Source: Lachnospiraceae bacterium (lineage in GTDB: Bacteria; Bacillota; Clostridia; Lachnospirales; Lachnospiraceae). From it: DNA of 35,144 nt. The position numbers and the translations under genes were made by a program. Positions within the stretch are counted from its first letter, which is position 1; each line of letters begins with the position of its first letter. The stretch is taken from assembly GCA_014799405.1 (NCBI GenBank), contig JAAVIA010000041.1:34994-70137 (forward strand), written 5' to 3'. Below the pieces are notes generated by a model. The model saw nothing but the letters and a program-made list of their open reading frames with translations, made no database searches and was not told where the DNA came from. Shown here one piece after another: positions 26,650-35,144 of the stretch.

Positions 26650-27714
26650 TTATCCTACTAATTTGCGTATTGTTTCCTTAATTTTTTCTATATCGGGTGG
26701 TTTTACAAGATAACCGTTTGGTTTAAGTGCCACAAGGCCCATAATTTCCCTTTTATCCTGTAACCCCGTAAGGAAAACAACCGGCAGATTTTTTAATTTC
26801 TCCGACTGACGCACTATCTCAAGTACCTTTTTTCCGTTATAGCCAGGCATTGTATAGTCCAAAAATACTATATCAGGATATTCATTGTTCATAACCTCAA
26901 TTGACTCTTCCCCTGATACAGCCATAAGTACTTCATAATCACTCATCAAAGCGCCTCTAAGTGCCCTTAACTGAATCGCATTATCATCCACCAAAAGAAC
27001 CCTTATCTTCTTGTTTACTGCTGGCAGAACTTCCTCTTTTGCCAGTTCAGACACCGATACAGCTCCCTCCACCTTTTGTGGTTTGGTTTCTACATTTTGC
27101 GCAGCCTCCGTTCTCTGGATTGTTTTAGCTTTATATGCAGCCTTAGTCTGTTTTGCAAGAGCCTCATCAATCCATGAATCGTCCAAATCATCATCAACAG
27201 TGCTTTGGCGGTTATCCCTGAATGTGACGGTTCTTTTCTCACGTTCATCCATTGGCATTTGGGTTATTTCTTCCAGCTCACGCTCAAATTCTTCAGTTTT
27301 TGTATCTGAGTATGCCTTATTTGCACTGTCAGTTTTTGACCTTTCTGATATATCAAGTATTGCCTTTATGTGTGTCCATATGTTTCTGTTCGTGCAGGGA
27401 CGAGTTATGGCCTGATACTGAGCAGTTTCTAAAAATGCCTCAAAAGGTTTTTGTTCAGCCTCCGTTCCTATACAGAGTACAGGAATATTTCCATATTTAA
27501 GTTTGATAAATGCAAAAAGGTTCTGATACTCCTTATCTAAGTTTATTAGACTTATTATAATAAGACCCGGATTTGTCATTTTTATGATACTTTTAATTGA
27601 TTCTATGTGTTCCGGGCATGCCTGAATATGGATAAACGCATCCTTCTCATCGAGAAAATCGTAAATATCCTTAAACACAGTGTTGAATTTTCCTATCAGC
27701 ACAGCTTTTTTCAT
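26650..27714 (-). CDS. Response regulator with degenerate plus intact receiver domains
   Basis: The 354-residue protein has two receiver-like domains and no DNA-binding output. The C-terminal receiver (about 236-354) is complete: LLVDDN, phospho-acceptor Asp286 in FLDYTMPGYNG, FLTG and the Lys of YLVKPPD. The N-terminal domain (about 1-120) has the receiver fold pattern, but Ser55 replaces the acceptor (LIIISLINL), the acidic pair is absent and Arg replaces Lys (TRP), so it cannot be phosphorylated in the usual way. The acidic, charged linker (125-230) looks disordered. The ATG at 27714 is one base after the stop of the kinase gene and has GGGGGA upstream. It is the probable partner of that kinase; the output is unknown. 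Confidence 0.85.
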   Translation of the reverse strand: MKKAVLIGKFNTVFKDIYDFLDEKDAFIHIQACPEHIESIKSIIKMTNPGLIIISLINLDKEYQNLFAFIKLKYGNIPVLCIGTEAEQKPFEAFLETAQYQAITRPCTNRNIWTHIKAILDISERSKTDSANKAYSDTKTEEFERELEEITQMPMDEREKRTVTFRDNRQSTVDDDLDDSWIDEALAKQTKAAYKAKTIQRTEAAQNVETKPQKVEGAVSVSELAKEEVLPAVNKKIRVLLVDDNAIQLRALRGALMSDYEVLMAVSGEESIEVMNNEYPDIVFLDYTMPGYNGKKVLEIVRQSEKLKNLPVVFLTGLQDKREIMGLVALKPNGYLVKPPDIEKIKETIRKLVG

Positions 27715-27715
27715 G

Positions 27716-30082
27716 TTATTTTTCCCCCATAATTTCCATAATCTCCTCAAATGTCTCATCCGCTTTTTTCATTTGAAGATTTAAAACCTGCTTTGCAATT
27801 GTATCAATCTTTTCCTGAAGTTCCTCCTCGTAAGAATATTCACAAAGCACCCCAACAAGTTCATCTGTCTTATCAATGTTTCTTATCTTAAGCGCCTTTT
27901 CAAGCTCACCCAAAATGGAACGCATTTTGTCGTAATCTTCCATAGGCGGCTTATCACTTTTACTGCCCACCCATTCGTGCAGTATACCTTTTATCTTCTC
28001 AAGCTCATCAATGATAATGGGAGTTATGCTTTTTATCCGCTGCACATCCTTATTTATGGCATATACCTCCGCAACCCTTGAAACACCCGACAAACTTAAC
28101 GCCCCTATCATTTTGGTTGTACTCTTTAACGAATGAACTTTTATCTTATATAGTTCCATTATATCAGAATCTTCAATATTTTGATACATGTCATTTAAGT
28201 TTTGAATCTCAGAATCTATTGTTTTATAAAAATCCTCAGCGGTCTGCTTAATAAGCTCCGGCGTTTTTAGTACCGTAATGGCATATGTCCAGTCAAATTC
28301 AGCAAGTTCAGGCAGCTTAACAGTTTTTTTCTTAACAGGCTTCTTAGCTGCCGGTCTCTCAAAGTTGAGTTTTTCATGGGGAAGCATATCCGCTATCAGC
28401 GTTTCAAGCTTATCCGGAATAATCGGTTTTGATAAATAATTATCAAAGCCCTCTGCTATATATTTATCCCTTGCACCTACTATCGCATTTGCAGTTAAGA
28501 CTACCACCGGTGTACTTGAATTTACATTATTCTTTGCATTTCTTATACGATGGAATGTCTCCACCCCGTCAAGCTCCGGCATCATATGGTCTAAGAATAT
28601 AATATCATATTTTGTGTTTTCTGTTTTTTCTAGGCACTGCTTTCCGCTGTCCGCCTCCTCAACCTCTATCTTTGTTTCTTTTAAAAGGTTTTTAAATACC
28701 TTTCGGTTCGATTCATTATCGTCGACAACCAAAACCTTCACATCAGGCGCCGTGAACAGCTTACTGTACTCATATTCCTGGGACATATGCTTCATACGAT
28801 TCTCAATATCACCTATGATTTCCTGTCCCATTACCTTCTGCTCCAGAACAAATGAAAATGTCGAGCCTTCCCCATAGACGCTTTCCACCTCAAGCTTACT
28901 GCCCATCAGAAATAAAAGCTGATTTGTTATATTCATTCCAAGACCAGTACCCTCAACATATCGGTTTTTATTTTCATCAATTCTCTTGAAGGCTTTAAAC
29001 AATTCAGGGATATCTTCTTCTTTTATGCCAATACCTGTATCAGCAACCTTAAATACAAGCCTTACCTCACCATGTTCCGTGTATCCGCCGCTTGTTATGC
29101 TTAACGTAACTCCTCCCTGTTTTGTATATTTTACTGCATTTGAAAGAAGATTAAGCAGAATCTGCCTTATTCTTACGTCATCACCAAAAAGTATGTTTGG
29201 AAGGTCATGTGAAACCTGTACGTCAATCTTAAGCTTTTTTGCCTCGGCAGAGCTTTGTGTCATGTTTACTACATCATTAATCAATGAGGAAAAATCATAC
29301 CTGACAGGAAGCAGCGTCATATTTCCTGAATCAAGCTTTGATAAATCAAGAATATCATTTACTATGCTGAGCATGGATTTCGCTGCAACATTAATATCCG
29401 TGGCATAGTTACGGATATTATCCTCCGTGCATTCACGCATAATCATTTCATTCATTCCGATAATTGTGTTTATGGGAGTTCTTATTTCATGTGACATCTT
29501 GGCAAAAAATTCAGTTCTTGCCTGCATTGCAAATTCAGTATCACGCCTTGCTTTATTGGCAAGATAACGACCGTAGGCAAGATTGGACAAAACCTCAGCG
29601 ATATTGCCAAGTGCCTCAGCGGCGTCGTCAATTCGCTCCTTATCGATAACCTCAACCTTTTTTACTGCCTCTATGTATTCATCCTCGTCTATTTCAAGCT
29701 CCCTGGCAATTTTTCGGAATTTATCAAGGTCAGGCTTCTTGGAAAGTACCTGTCCTCCAATAAATGAGCCTATCATTTTTCCATGTATCATAATGGGAGC
29801 CGCATAATCAATAAGCCCTCCATGGCAGGAATATGCATAGGGTTTTCCATTTTCTATGCATATTTCAGCTCCCATTTTGTCACACTGTTCACACCTTTCA
29901 GCTCCCTTTGCTGACTGACGTGTGTATTTCATGCAAAAGTCAGTAAAATTACTTCCCTTCGTAATCGGTGTACCGTCCTTATCCGTGGTTAATGCTGCCA
30001 TGCCTGTAAGTGAAGAAAAGCTGTCCTGTATTTTTTGCAGTAATTCAGTTTCAATTAGCTCTACTAGCTTGATATCACTCAT
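27716..30082 (-). CDS. Hybrid histidine kinase with PocR sensor, receiver and HPt domains
   Basis: The 788-residue protein has no TM segment and is probably cytosolic. A PocR-type ligand-binding domain (about 8-170; ERCEQCDKMG, SCHGG) is followed by HisKA with His198 (KMSHEIRTPINTIIG), an HATPase domain (about 300-415; N-box NLLSNAVKYT, ADTGIGI, GTGLGM), a receiver with Asp498 (FLDHMMPELDG) and an HPt domain with His650 (VHSLKSTTKMIGAL). This gives a complete internal phosphorelay, H198-D498-H650, ending at the adjacent response regulator. PocR domains are proposed to sense small hydrocarbon-like ligands or metabolites; the ligand here is unknown. The start has GGGAGATG upstream, 12 bases after rfbA. 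Confidence 0.9.
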   Translation of the reverse strand: MSDIKLVELIETELLQKIQDSFSSLTGMAALTTDKDGTPITKGSNFTDFCMKYTRQSAKGAERCEQCDKMGAEICIENGKPYAYSCHGGLIDYAAPIMIHGKMIGSFIGGQVLSKKPDLDKFRKIARELEIDEDEYIEAVKKVEVIDKERIDDAAEALGNIAEVLSNLAYGRYLANKARRDTEFAMQARTEFFAKMSHEIRTPINTIIGMNEMIMRECTEDNIRNYATDINVAAKSMLSIVNDILDLSKLDSGNMTLLPVRYDFSSLINDVVNMTQSSAEAKKLKIDVQVSHDLPNILFGDDVRIRQILLNLLSNAVKYTKQGGVTLSITSGGYTEHGEVRLVFKVADTGIGIKEEDIPELFKAFKRIDENKNRYVEGTGLGMNITNQLLFLMGSKLEVESVYGEGSTFSFVLEQKVMGQEIIGDIENRMKHMSQEYEYSKLFTAPDVKVLVVDDNESNRKVFKNLLKETKIEVEEADSGKQCLEKTENTKYDIIFLDHMMPELDGVETFHRIRNAKNNVNSSTPVVVLTANAIVGARDKYIAEGFDNYLSKPIIPDKLETLIADMLPHEKLNFERPAAKKPVKKKTVKLPELAEFDWTYAITVLKTPELIKQTAEDFYKTIDSEIQNLNDMYQNIEDSDIMELYKIKVHSLKSTTKMIGALSLSGVSRVAEVYAINKDVQRIKSITPIIIDELEKIKGILHEWVGSKSDKPPMEDYDKMRSILGELEKALKIRNIDKTDELVGVLCEYSYEEELQEKIDTIAKQVLNLQMKKADETFEEIMEIMGEK

Positions 30083-30094
30083 ATTTTCATCTCC

Positions 30095-30964
30095 CTATAG
30101 TCCATTTGCCACGTCTACAAGATACTGTCCATATGCTGTTTTCATTAGAGGCTCGGCAAGAGCAAGAAGCTGCTCCTTATTTATAAAGCCCCGTCTATAT
30201 GCTATTTCCTCAATACACGAAATATACATACCCTGTCTCTTTTGGAATGCGGCTACAAAATCAGCGGCATCAAGAAGCATATCATGATTTCCCGTATCAA
30301 GCCATGCAAAGCCTCGTCCCAACGTCTCCACCATAAGAGTGCCTCGTCTTAAGTACTCATTGTTTATGCTGGTTATCTCAATTTCACCTCTTGCCGAAGG
30401 CTTTACGTTTTTAGCTATATCAACAACATCATTGTCATAGAAATAAAGTCCCGGAACGGCATAATTTGACTTTGGATGCTCCGGCTTTTCCTCTATTGAC
30501 AATGCTTTTCCGCTCTCATCAAATTCTACCACGCCGTACTCCCTAGGGTCCTTTACATAGTAACCGAATATTGTTGCACCCTTTTCCCTTGAGGCTGCGG
30601 CTCTTAAAACCTTTGAAAAACTCTGTCCATAAAATATGTTATCGCCAAGGACAAGTGCAACGTTATCATTTCCAATAAAATCCGCACCGATTATAAATGC
30701 GTCCGCAAGTCCTCTCGGCTGTTCCTGCACCGCATAGCTAAAGCTCATTCCAATCTGTTCACCTGTACCAAAAAGCTCACGAAACACAGGCAAATCCCTT
30801 GGAGTTGATATTATAAGCACCTCCCTTATTCCCGCAAGCATAAGAGTTGAAAGCGGGTAATATATCATAGGCTTATCATAGACAGGCATTATCTGCTTTG
30901 AAACTGCCTTTGTGAGCGGGTAAAGGCGTGTACCGGAGCCGCCGGCAAGTATTATTCCTTTCAT
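30095..30964 (-). CDS. rfbA: Glucose-1-phosphate thymidylyltransferase
   Basis: RfbA (RmlA) makes dTDP-glucose from dTTP and glucose-1-phosphate. The 289-residue protein is full length, with the nucleotide-binding [44 protein letters not shown] and [20 protein letters not shown]. The start has a strong AAGGAGG site. It is preceded by the long palindrome at 31013-31163, which separates it from rfbB, and is followed 12 bases later by the histidine kinase. Its product is the substrate of RfbB; rfbC and rfbD are not in the window. Confidence 0.96.
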   Translation of the reverse strand: MKGIILAGGSGTRLYPLTKAVSKQIMPVYDKPMIYYPLSTLMLAGIREVLIISTPRDLPVFRELFGTGEQIGMSFSYAVQEQPRGLADAFIIGADFIGNDNVALVLGDNIFYGQSFSKVLRAAASREKGATIFGYYVKDPREYGVVEFDESGKALSIEEKPEHPKSNYAVPGLYFYDNDVVDIAKNVKPSARGEIEITSINNEYLRRGTLMVETLGRGFAWLDTGNHDMLLDAADFVAAFQKRQGMYISCIEEIAYRRGFINKEQLLALAEPLMKTAYGQYLVDVANGL

Positions 30965-31012
30965 GTGGGACCTCCTTGTTATATTTCATTTTTATTCATA
31001 TCTTTTTACTCC

Positions 31013-31163
31013 GAACTATCACCGTTGCACTTTCATAGGTATATAGAAAATCGCTTTCGCTCCGACGAAATCGTAACAGTGCTAAGCTCGATAAAACCTC
31101 GCTAAGCACTGACGATTTCTAACTGTTTTCTATATACCTATGAAAGTGCAACGGCGATAGTTC
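31013..31163. repeat. Long near-perfect palindrome (element B), about 151 bp
   Basis: Outer arms 31013-31050 and 31126-31163 are complementary at 37 of 38 positions (mismatch 31021/31155). Inside, GAAATCG and CAGTGCT pair with AGCACTG and CGATTTC near 31067-31118. The plus strand carries GCTTTCGCTC followed by CCGACG and CGTAACAGTGCTAAG on one side only, the same core as element A on its minus strand. It lies between rfbB and rfbA, two consecutive minus-strand genes, so it could separate or attenuate their transcripts. No gene is seen in the 276-base gap. Confidence 0.95.
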
Positions 31164-31240
31164 TCACTCAAAGAATATACAATTTCATAATGTATCTTGC
31201 AGCAAAATATCATGTAATAGCATTATCATATAAAGATAAT

Positions 31241-32323
31241 TTATACCTTATACATTTCATCGTAGTATTTCTGGTAGTCTCCGCTTGTTACGTTTTTCAT
31301 CCAGTCCTCATGCTCAAAGAACCATGCTATTGTTTTCTTTATGCCCTCGGCAAACATTGTCTCAGGATACCAGCCAATATCCGCCTTTATCTTGTCAGGC
31401 GCTATTGCATATCTTCTGTCATGTCCCTTTCTGTCCTCAACGTATGTTATAAGGTCCTTTGACACAAGTGCCTTTCTAGGGTCATCGTCCGAAAGCATTT
31501 CCTGAAGGGTGTCGATTATTATATTTATGATTTCTATATTCTGCTTTTCATTGTGTCCGCCTATGTTATATGTCTCAAAAAGCTTACCCTGCTCCTGAAC
31601 CATGTCTATCGCCTTGGCGTGGTCCTCAACATAAAGCCAGTCACGGACATTTTTTCCATCGCCGTAAACAGGAAGCTTCTTGCCGGAAAGCGCATTATTT
31701 ATAATAAGAGGTATGAGCTTTTCAGGGAACTGATACGGTCCGTAATTGTTGCTGCAATTTGTTATATTTGCAGGAAATTTGTATGTGTCCATATATGCCT
31801 TTACAAGCATATCCGAGGACGCCTTGCTTGCAGAATACGGGCTGTGCGGGTCATACGGTGACGTCTCATAGAAAAATGCGCTGTCATCATCAGGAAGCGA
31901 GCCATAAACCTCATCCGTTGATACATGGAGGAATTTCTTTCCCTCCTTAAAGCTTCCGTCCGGAAGCTCCCACGCAGCCTTTGCACAGTTTAACATAGTT
32001 GCCGTTCCAAGCACGTTTGTCTGCACAAAAATCTCAGGGTTTTTAATGCTTCTGTCAACATGTGACTCAGCTGCAAAATGTACGACACGGTCTATGTCGT
32101 TTTCCGCAAATATTTTTGATATAGCTTCCCTGTCACATATATCCGCCTTGACAAATGTATAGTTGTCCCTTCCCTCAACCTCCTTTAGGTTTTCAAGATT
32201 TCCTGCATAAGTAAGGACGTCAACATTTATTATTCTTATTTCATTGTCATATTTTTTAAACATGTAATGAATGTAGTTGGAACCGATAAAGCCGGCACCG
32301 CCTGTTACAAGATATGTTCGCAT
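31241..32323 (-). CDS. rfbB: dTDP-glucose 4,6-dehydratase
   Basis: RfbB (RmlB) converts dTDP-glucose to dTDP-4-keto-6-deoxyglucose. The 360-residue protein is a short-chain dehydrogenase fold with TGGAGFIGSNYIHY at the N-terminus for NAD binding, HFAAESHVDRSI, the STDEVYG motif, the catalytic YSASKASSDM (Tyr-x3-Lys) and NNYGPYQFPEKLIPL. The ATG at 32323 has AAGGAAAA upstream and is preferred over an upstream in-frame start at 32359. It follows gatB by 40 bases. Confidence 0.96.
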   Translation of the reverse strand: MRTYLVTGGAGFIGSNYIHYMFKKYDNEIRIINVDVLTYAGNLENLKEVEGRDNYTFVKADICDREAISKIFAENDIDRVVHFAAESHVDRSIKNPEIFVQTNVLGTATMLNCAKAAWELPDGSFKEGKKFLHVSTDEVYGSLPDDDSAFFYETSPYDPHSPYSASKASSDMLVKAYMDTYKFPANITNCSNNYGPYQFPEKLIPLIINNALSGKKLPVYGDGKNVRDWLYVEDHAKAIDMVQEQGKLFETYNIGGHNEKQNIEIINIIIDTLQEMLSDDDPRKALVSKDLITYVEDRKGHDRRYAIAPDKIKADIGWYPETMFAEGIKKTIAWFFEHEDWMKNVTSGDYQKYYDEMYKV

Positions 32324-32363
32324 ATTTATTTTCCTTTCTATCTTTCCATTTATAGACAATTGC

Positions 32364-33800
32364 TTATTTAGACAATATTTCCTTCAATATACGGTTTACC
32401 TCACCCGGATCTGCCTTGCCCTGCATTGCCTTCATCGTCTGTCCCACAAGGAAGCCTATGGCCTTTTCCTTGCCATTTTTATAGTCCTCCACGGATTTCG
32501 GATTTGCAGCTACGATTTCCTCTACCAGCTTGGTAAGCGCTCCCGAATCATTTACAGTCTTAAGCCCGTTTTCCTCAACATATTTCTCAGGGTCGATATC
32601 GTCCGTAAATATTTTCTCAAACACTTCCTTGGCAACCGTTCCGTTTATGGTTTTTGCCTCAACAAGGGCGATTAGCGCTGCAAGATTTTTAGCAGAAAAT
32701 TTAAGGTCATCCGCATCAAGATCATGCTCCTTCATAAGTCTCATTGTTTCCACCATAAGCCAGTTTGATACCTTTTTAGGTGAAGCTCCAAGTGAGATTG
32801 TCTCCTCAAATATGTCTGCCATTTTCTTTGAGCCTGTAATAATGTCTATGTCATATTCAGGAATGTCGTATTCTTCCTTGTACCGGATGCGCTTTTCATC
32901 ACGAAGCTCAGGCTGGGCGGCACGGATGCTTTCCATCCACTCATCACTGATTATAATCGGAACAAGGTCAGGGTCAGGGAAATATCTGTAGTCCTGTGCG
33001 TCCTCCTTAGAACGCATAGGATAGGAGTATTCCTTCGTGTCGTCCCATCTTCTTGTCTCCTGTATAACCTTCTCTCCCGATTCTATAAGGTCTATCTGAC
33101 GCTCACGCTCATTTTCAATTGCCCTTGCAATCGCCTTAAAGGAGTTAAGGTTTTTCGTCTCTGTTCTCGTGCCGAATTCCTCACTGCCAAGCTCTCTCAC
33201 CGAAAGGTTTACATCTGCTCGCATGGAACCCTCGTTTAATTTGCAGTCGGATGCTCCAAGATACTGTATTATAAGCCGAAGCTTCTCAAGATATGCAATT
33301 ACCTCCTCGGCAGAGCGCATATCAGGCTCGGAAACAATCTCTATGAGAGGCACACCTGAACGGTTAAAATCTACTAAGGAGCTGTCTGTAAACGGGTCAT
33401 GCACAAGCTTTCCCGCATCCTCCTCCATGTGTATCTCATGTATTCTTACAAATTTCTTTTTTCCCTCAACCTCGATTTCCACCTTTCCATCACGGCATAT
33501 CGGATAATAAAGCTGCGATATCTGATAGTTCTGTGGATTGTCAGGATAGAAATAATTTTTTCTGTCAAATTTACAGTTTCTTGTTATATTACAGTTTGTA
33601 GCAAGTCCTACGGCGATTGCTTTTTCCACAACAGCCTTGTTTAGCACAGGAAGCGAGCCCGGCATTCCCGTACATACGGGACATGTGTGTGTGTTGGGAG
33701 CGCCGCCAAATTCAGTGGAGCAGCCGCAGAATATTTTTGTTTTCGTCGCAAGCTCTACATGAACCTCAAGTCCTATGACTGTTTCATATGTTTTTGACAT
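32364..33800 (-). CDS. gatB: Asp-tRNA(Asn)/Glu-tRNA(Gln) amidotransferase subunit B
   Basis: GatB binds the misacylated tRNA and performs the kinase step of the GatCAB amidotransferase, which makes Gln-tRNA(Gln) and, in some species, Asn-tRNA(Asn). The 478-residue protein is full length, with ETVIGLEVHVEL, the zinc-site cysteines in FCGCSTEFGG and CPVCTGMPGSLPVLN, HIHMEED-type (IHEIHMEEDAGK), DFNRSGVPLIEIVSEPD and a C-terminal YqeY-like tail (GFLVGQTMKAMQGKADP). It starts two bases after the gatA stop. Confidence 0.97.
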   Translation of the reverse strand: MSKTYETVIGLEVHVELATKTKIFCGCSTEFGGAPNTHTCPVCTGMPGSLPVLNKAVVEKAIAVGLATNCNITRNCKFDRKNYFYPDNPQNYQISQLYYPICRDGKVEIEVEGKKKFVRIHEIHMEEDAGKLVHDPFTDSSLVDFNRSGVPLIEIVSEPDMRSAEEVIAYLEKLRLIIQYLGASDCKLNEGSMRADVNLSVRELGSEEFGTRTETKNLNSFKAIARAIENERERQIDLIESGEKVIQETRRWDDTKEYSYPMRSKEDAQDYRYFPDPDLVPIIISDEWMESIRAAQPELRDEKRIRYKEEYDIPEYDIDIITGSKKMADIFEETISLGASPKKVSNWLMVETMRLMKEHDLDADDLKFSAKNLAALIALVEAKTINGTVAKEVFEKIFTDDIDPEKYVEENGLKTVNDSGALTKLVEEIVAANPKSVEDYKNGKEKAIGFLVGQTMKAMQGKADPGEVNRILKEILSK

Positions 33801-33802
33801 TC

Positions 33803-35144
33803 CTAAAGCCCCCTTTCAGCAAGCAGTGCAGGTCTTTCATATTTTCTGCTGCACTCAAACGAATACGCCGCCCTTATAATCGACTTCTCATCAAAGGTCT
33901 GTCCCAAAAGCTGAAGTCCGATTGGCATGCCATTTTTATCAAAGCCGCAGGTCAGTGATATTCCCGGAATACCTGCAAGATTTACGGAAACAGTGTAGAT
34001 GTCTCCAAGGTACATTTTAAGCGGGTCAGAAAGGGATTCACCTATTTTGGGCGCTGTGGTCGGTGCTACAGGTCCCAGTATAACGTCATATTTTGCAAAT
34101 GCATCATCAAAAGCCTTCTTGATAAGCGCCTTTGTCTTTAATGCCTTAACATAGTATGCATCGTAATATCCCGAGCTTAAAACAAATGAGCCTAACATTA
34201 TTCTTCTTTGAACTTCAGGTCCAAAGCCCTCTGAACGTGACTTTTTATACATATTGTGAAGGTCAGTATATTCAGCCGTTCTATAGCCATACTTAACACC
34301 ATCAAATCTCTCAAGGTTTGAAGATGCCTCTGCTGATGCAATTATATAATATGCAGGTATCGCATATTCTACCATTCCAAGGTCAAATTCCTCGACAGAT
34401 GCACCCTTTTCACGAAGAAGGTCTGCTGCCGCAAGAACATTTTTCTTAACGTCCTCGTCTATTCCCTCACCAAAATAATCTCTCGGTATACCGATTTTCA
34501 TTCCCTTTACATCATCAACAAGTGCAGAGGTAAAATCGCTTCCCTTGTCAGTAATTCCATCACCTGTAATGTTCTCATTATATGATGTGGAATCCTTTGG
34601 GTCATGTCCGCATATGATTTCCAATATTGTTGCACAGTCCGTTACGTCCTTTGCTATAGGTCCAATCTGATCAAGGGATGAGCCGTAAGCAATAAGTCCG
34701 TATCTTGACACTCTGCCATAGGTAGGCTTTATTCCCGTAACTCCGCAAAATGCGGCAGGCTGTCTTATTGAACCGCCTGTGTCAGAGCCAAGGGCATATG
34801 GTGCAAGCTCCGCCGCAACCGCCGCTGCGGAACCTCCTGAGGAGCCTCCCGGAACCCTGTTTAAATCCCACGGATTTTTTGTGGCACCGTAATAAGAGGT
34901 TTCCGATGTGCTTCCCATTGCAAACTCGTCCATGTTTGTCTTTCCGATAATAACGGCTCCCGCAGCTTTAAGCGCAAGGACAGCCTCAGCAGTATATGTT
35001 GGAATAAAGTTACTTAGTATTTTGGAGGAACAGCTTGTAAGCAGCCCCTTCGTACACATGTTGTCCTTTATTGCAACAGGCACTCCCGCAAGTGGTGAGG
35101 AAAGCTCTCCTGCATCTATTTTCCTTTGTATCTCCTCTGCCTGT
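33803..35144 (-). CDS. gatA: Amidotransferase subunit A (5' end outside the window)
   Basis: GatA is the amidase subunit that releases ammonia from glutamine for GatCAB. About 447 codons are present and the frame runs open to the window end, so the N-terminus is cut. Amidase-signature residues are intact: the catalytic Lys in [20 protein letters not shown], and [16 protein letters not shown]. The GTG at 35083 is not the start: the frame upstream continues with LAGVP as in full-length GatA. gatB follows two bases after its stop; gatC probably lies beyond the window. Confidence 0.96.
   Translation of the reverse strand, partial: QAEEIQRKIDAGELSSPLAGVPVAIKDNMCTKGLLTSCSSKILSNFIPTYTAEAVLALKAAGAVIIGKTNMDEFAMGSTSETSYYGATKNPWDLNRVPGGSSGGSAAAVAAELAPYALGSDTGGSIRQPAAFCGVTGIKPTYGRVSRYGLIAYGSSLDQIGPIAKDVTDCATILEIICGHDPKDSTSYNENITGDGITDKGSDFTSALVDDVKGMKIGIPRDYFGEGIDEDVKKNVLAAADLLREKGASVEEFDLGMVEYAIPAYYIIASAEASSNLERFDGVKYGYRTAEYTDLHNMYKKSRSEGFGPEVQRRIMLGSFVLSSGYYDAYYVKALKTKALIKKAFDDAFAKYDVILGPVAPTTAPKIGESLSDPLKMYLGDIYTVSVNLAGIPGISLTCGFDKNGMPIGLQLLGQTFDEKSIIRAAYSFECSRKYERPALLAERGL

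Noticed and set aside
26428-31163. The palindromes as insertion sequences or CRISPR repeats
   Set aside because: There is no transposase frame, no clear target-site duplication and no regular spacer array; they are single hairpins.

Overview
The window looks like chromosomal core DNA of a low-G+C anaerobic Firmicute, most likely Lachnospiraceae (Clostridia). This rests on a T-box leader, PPi-type phosphofructokinase residues, DUF951 and DUF4250 proteins, a stand-alone CarD protein, a Gly/Cys-rich 'chorion class high-cysteine'-type protein, GatAB amidotransferase and AGGAGG ribosome sites. There is no phage, IS element, CRISPR array, tRNA or rRNA. Most genes lie on the minus strand in long, tightly packed operons.

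Layout. 1-0.77 kb: a membrane-anchored SGNH hydrolase (+), converging on the next operon. 7.5-0.77 kb (-): a Phe T-box leader, then pheS, pheT, queA and a membrane glycerophosphodiesterase. 7.6-9.9 kb (+): a two-TM protein, a Gly/Cys-rich internally duplicated protein and two unrecognised small proteins, the last overlapping the leuS stop. 15.0-9.9 kb (-): AI-2E-family exporter, a degenerate CobL-like protein, DUF4250 and leuS. 15.6-15.1 kb (-): a CarD-like regulator closed by a hairpin terminator. 24.55-15.83 kb (-): SpoIID-like protein, YihY, glyA, ftsH, yfbR, DAHP synthase, a CBS-pair protein and a DUF951 protein. 25.0-24.6 kb (-): a structured RNA with its own promoters and terminator, not matched by eye to a known class. 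25.2-26.4 kb (+): a PPi-type phosphofructokinase. 35.1-26.65 kb (-): gatA (cut by the window end), gatB, rfbB, rfbA, a PocR-domain hybrid histidine kinase and its response regulator.

How the genes relate. Phe-tRNA charging probably controls pheST together with queA and the phosphodiesterase. The kinase carries an H198-D498-H650 relay and ends one base before a response regulator that has an intact C-terminal receiver (D286) and a degenerate N-terminal one. rfbA and rfbB supply dTDP-4-keto-6-deoxyglucose for surface polysaccharide.

The least expected signals are: (a) two long intergenic hairpins, about 216 and 151 bp, that share a core and show compensatory changes in the inner stem; (b) the structured RNA upstream of the SpoIID-like gene; and (c) a CobL/CbiT-derived protein that has lost its SAM-binding glycines and sits outside any cobalamin locus.
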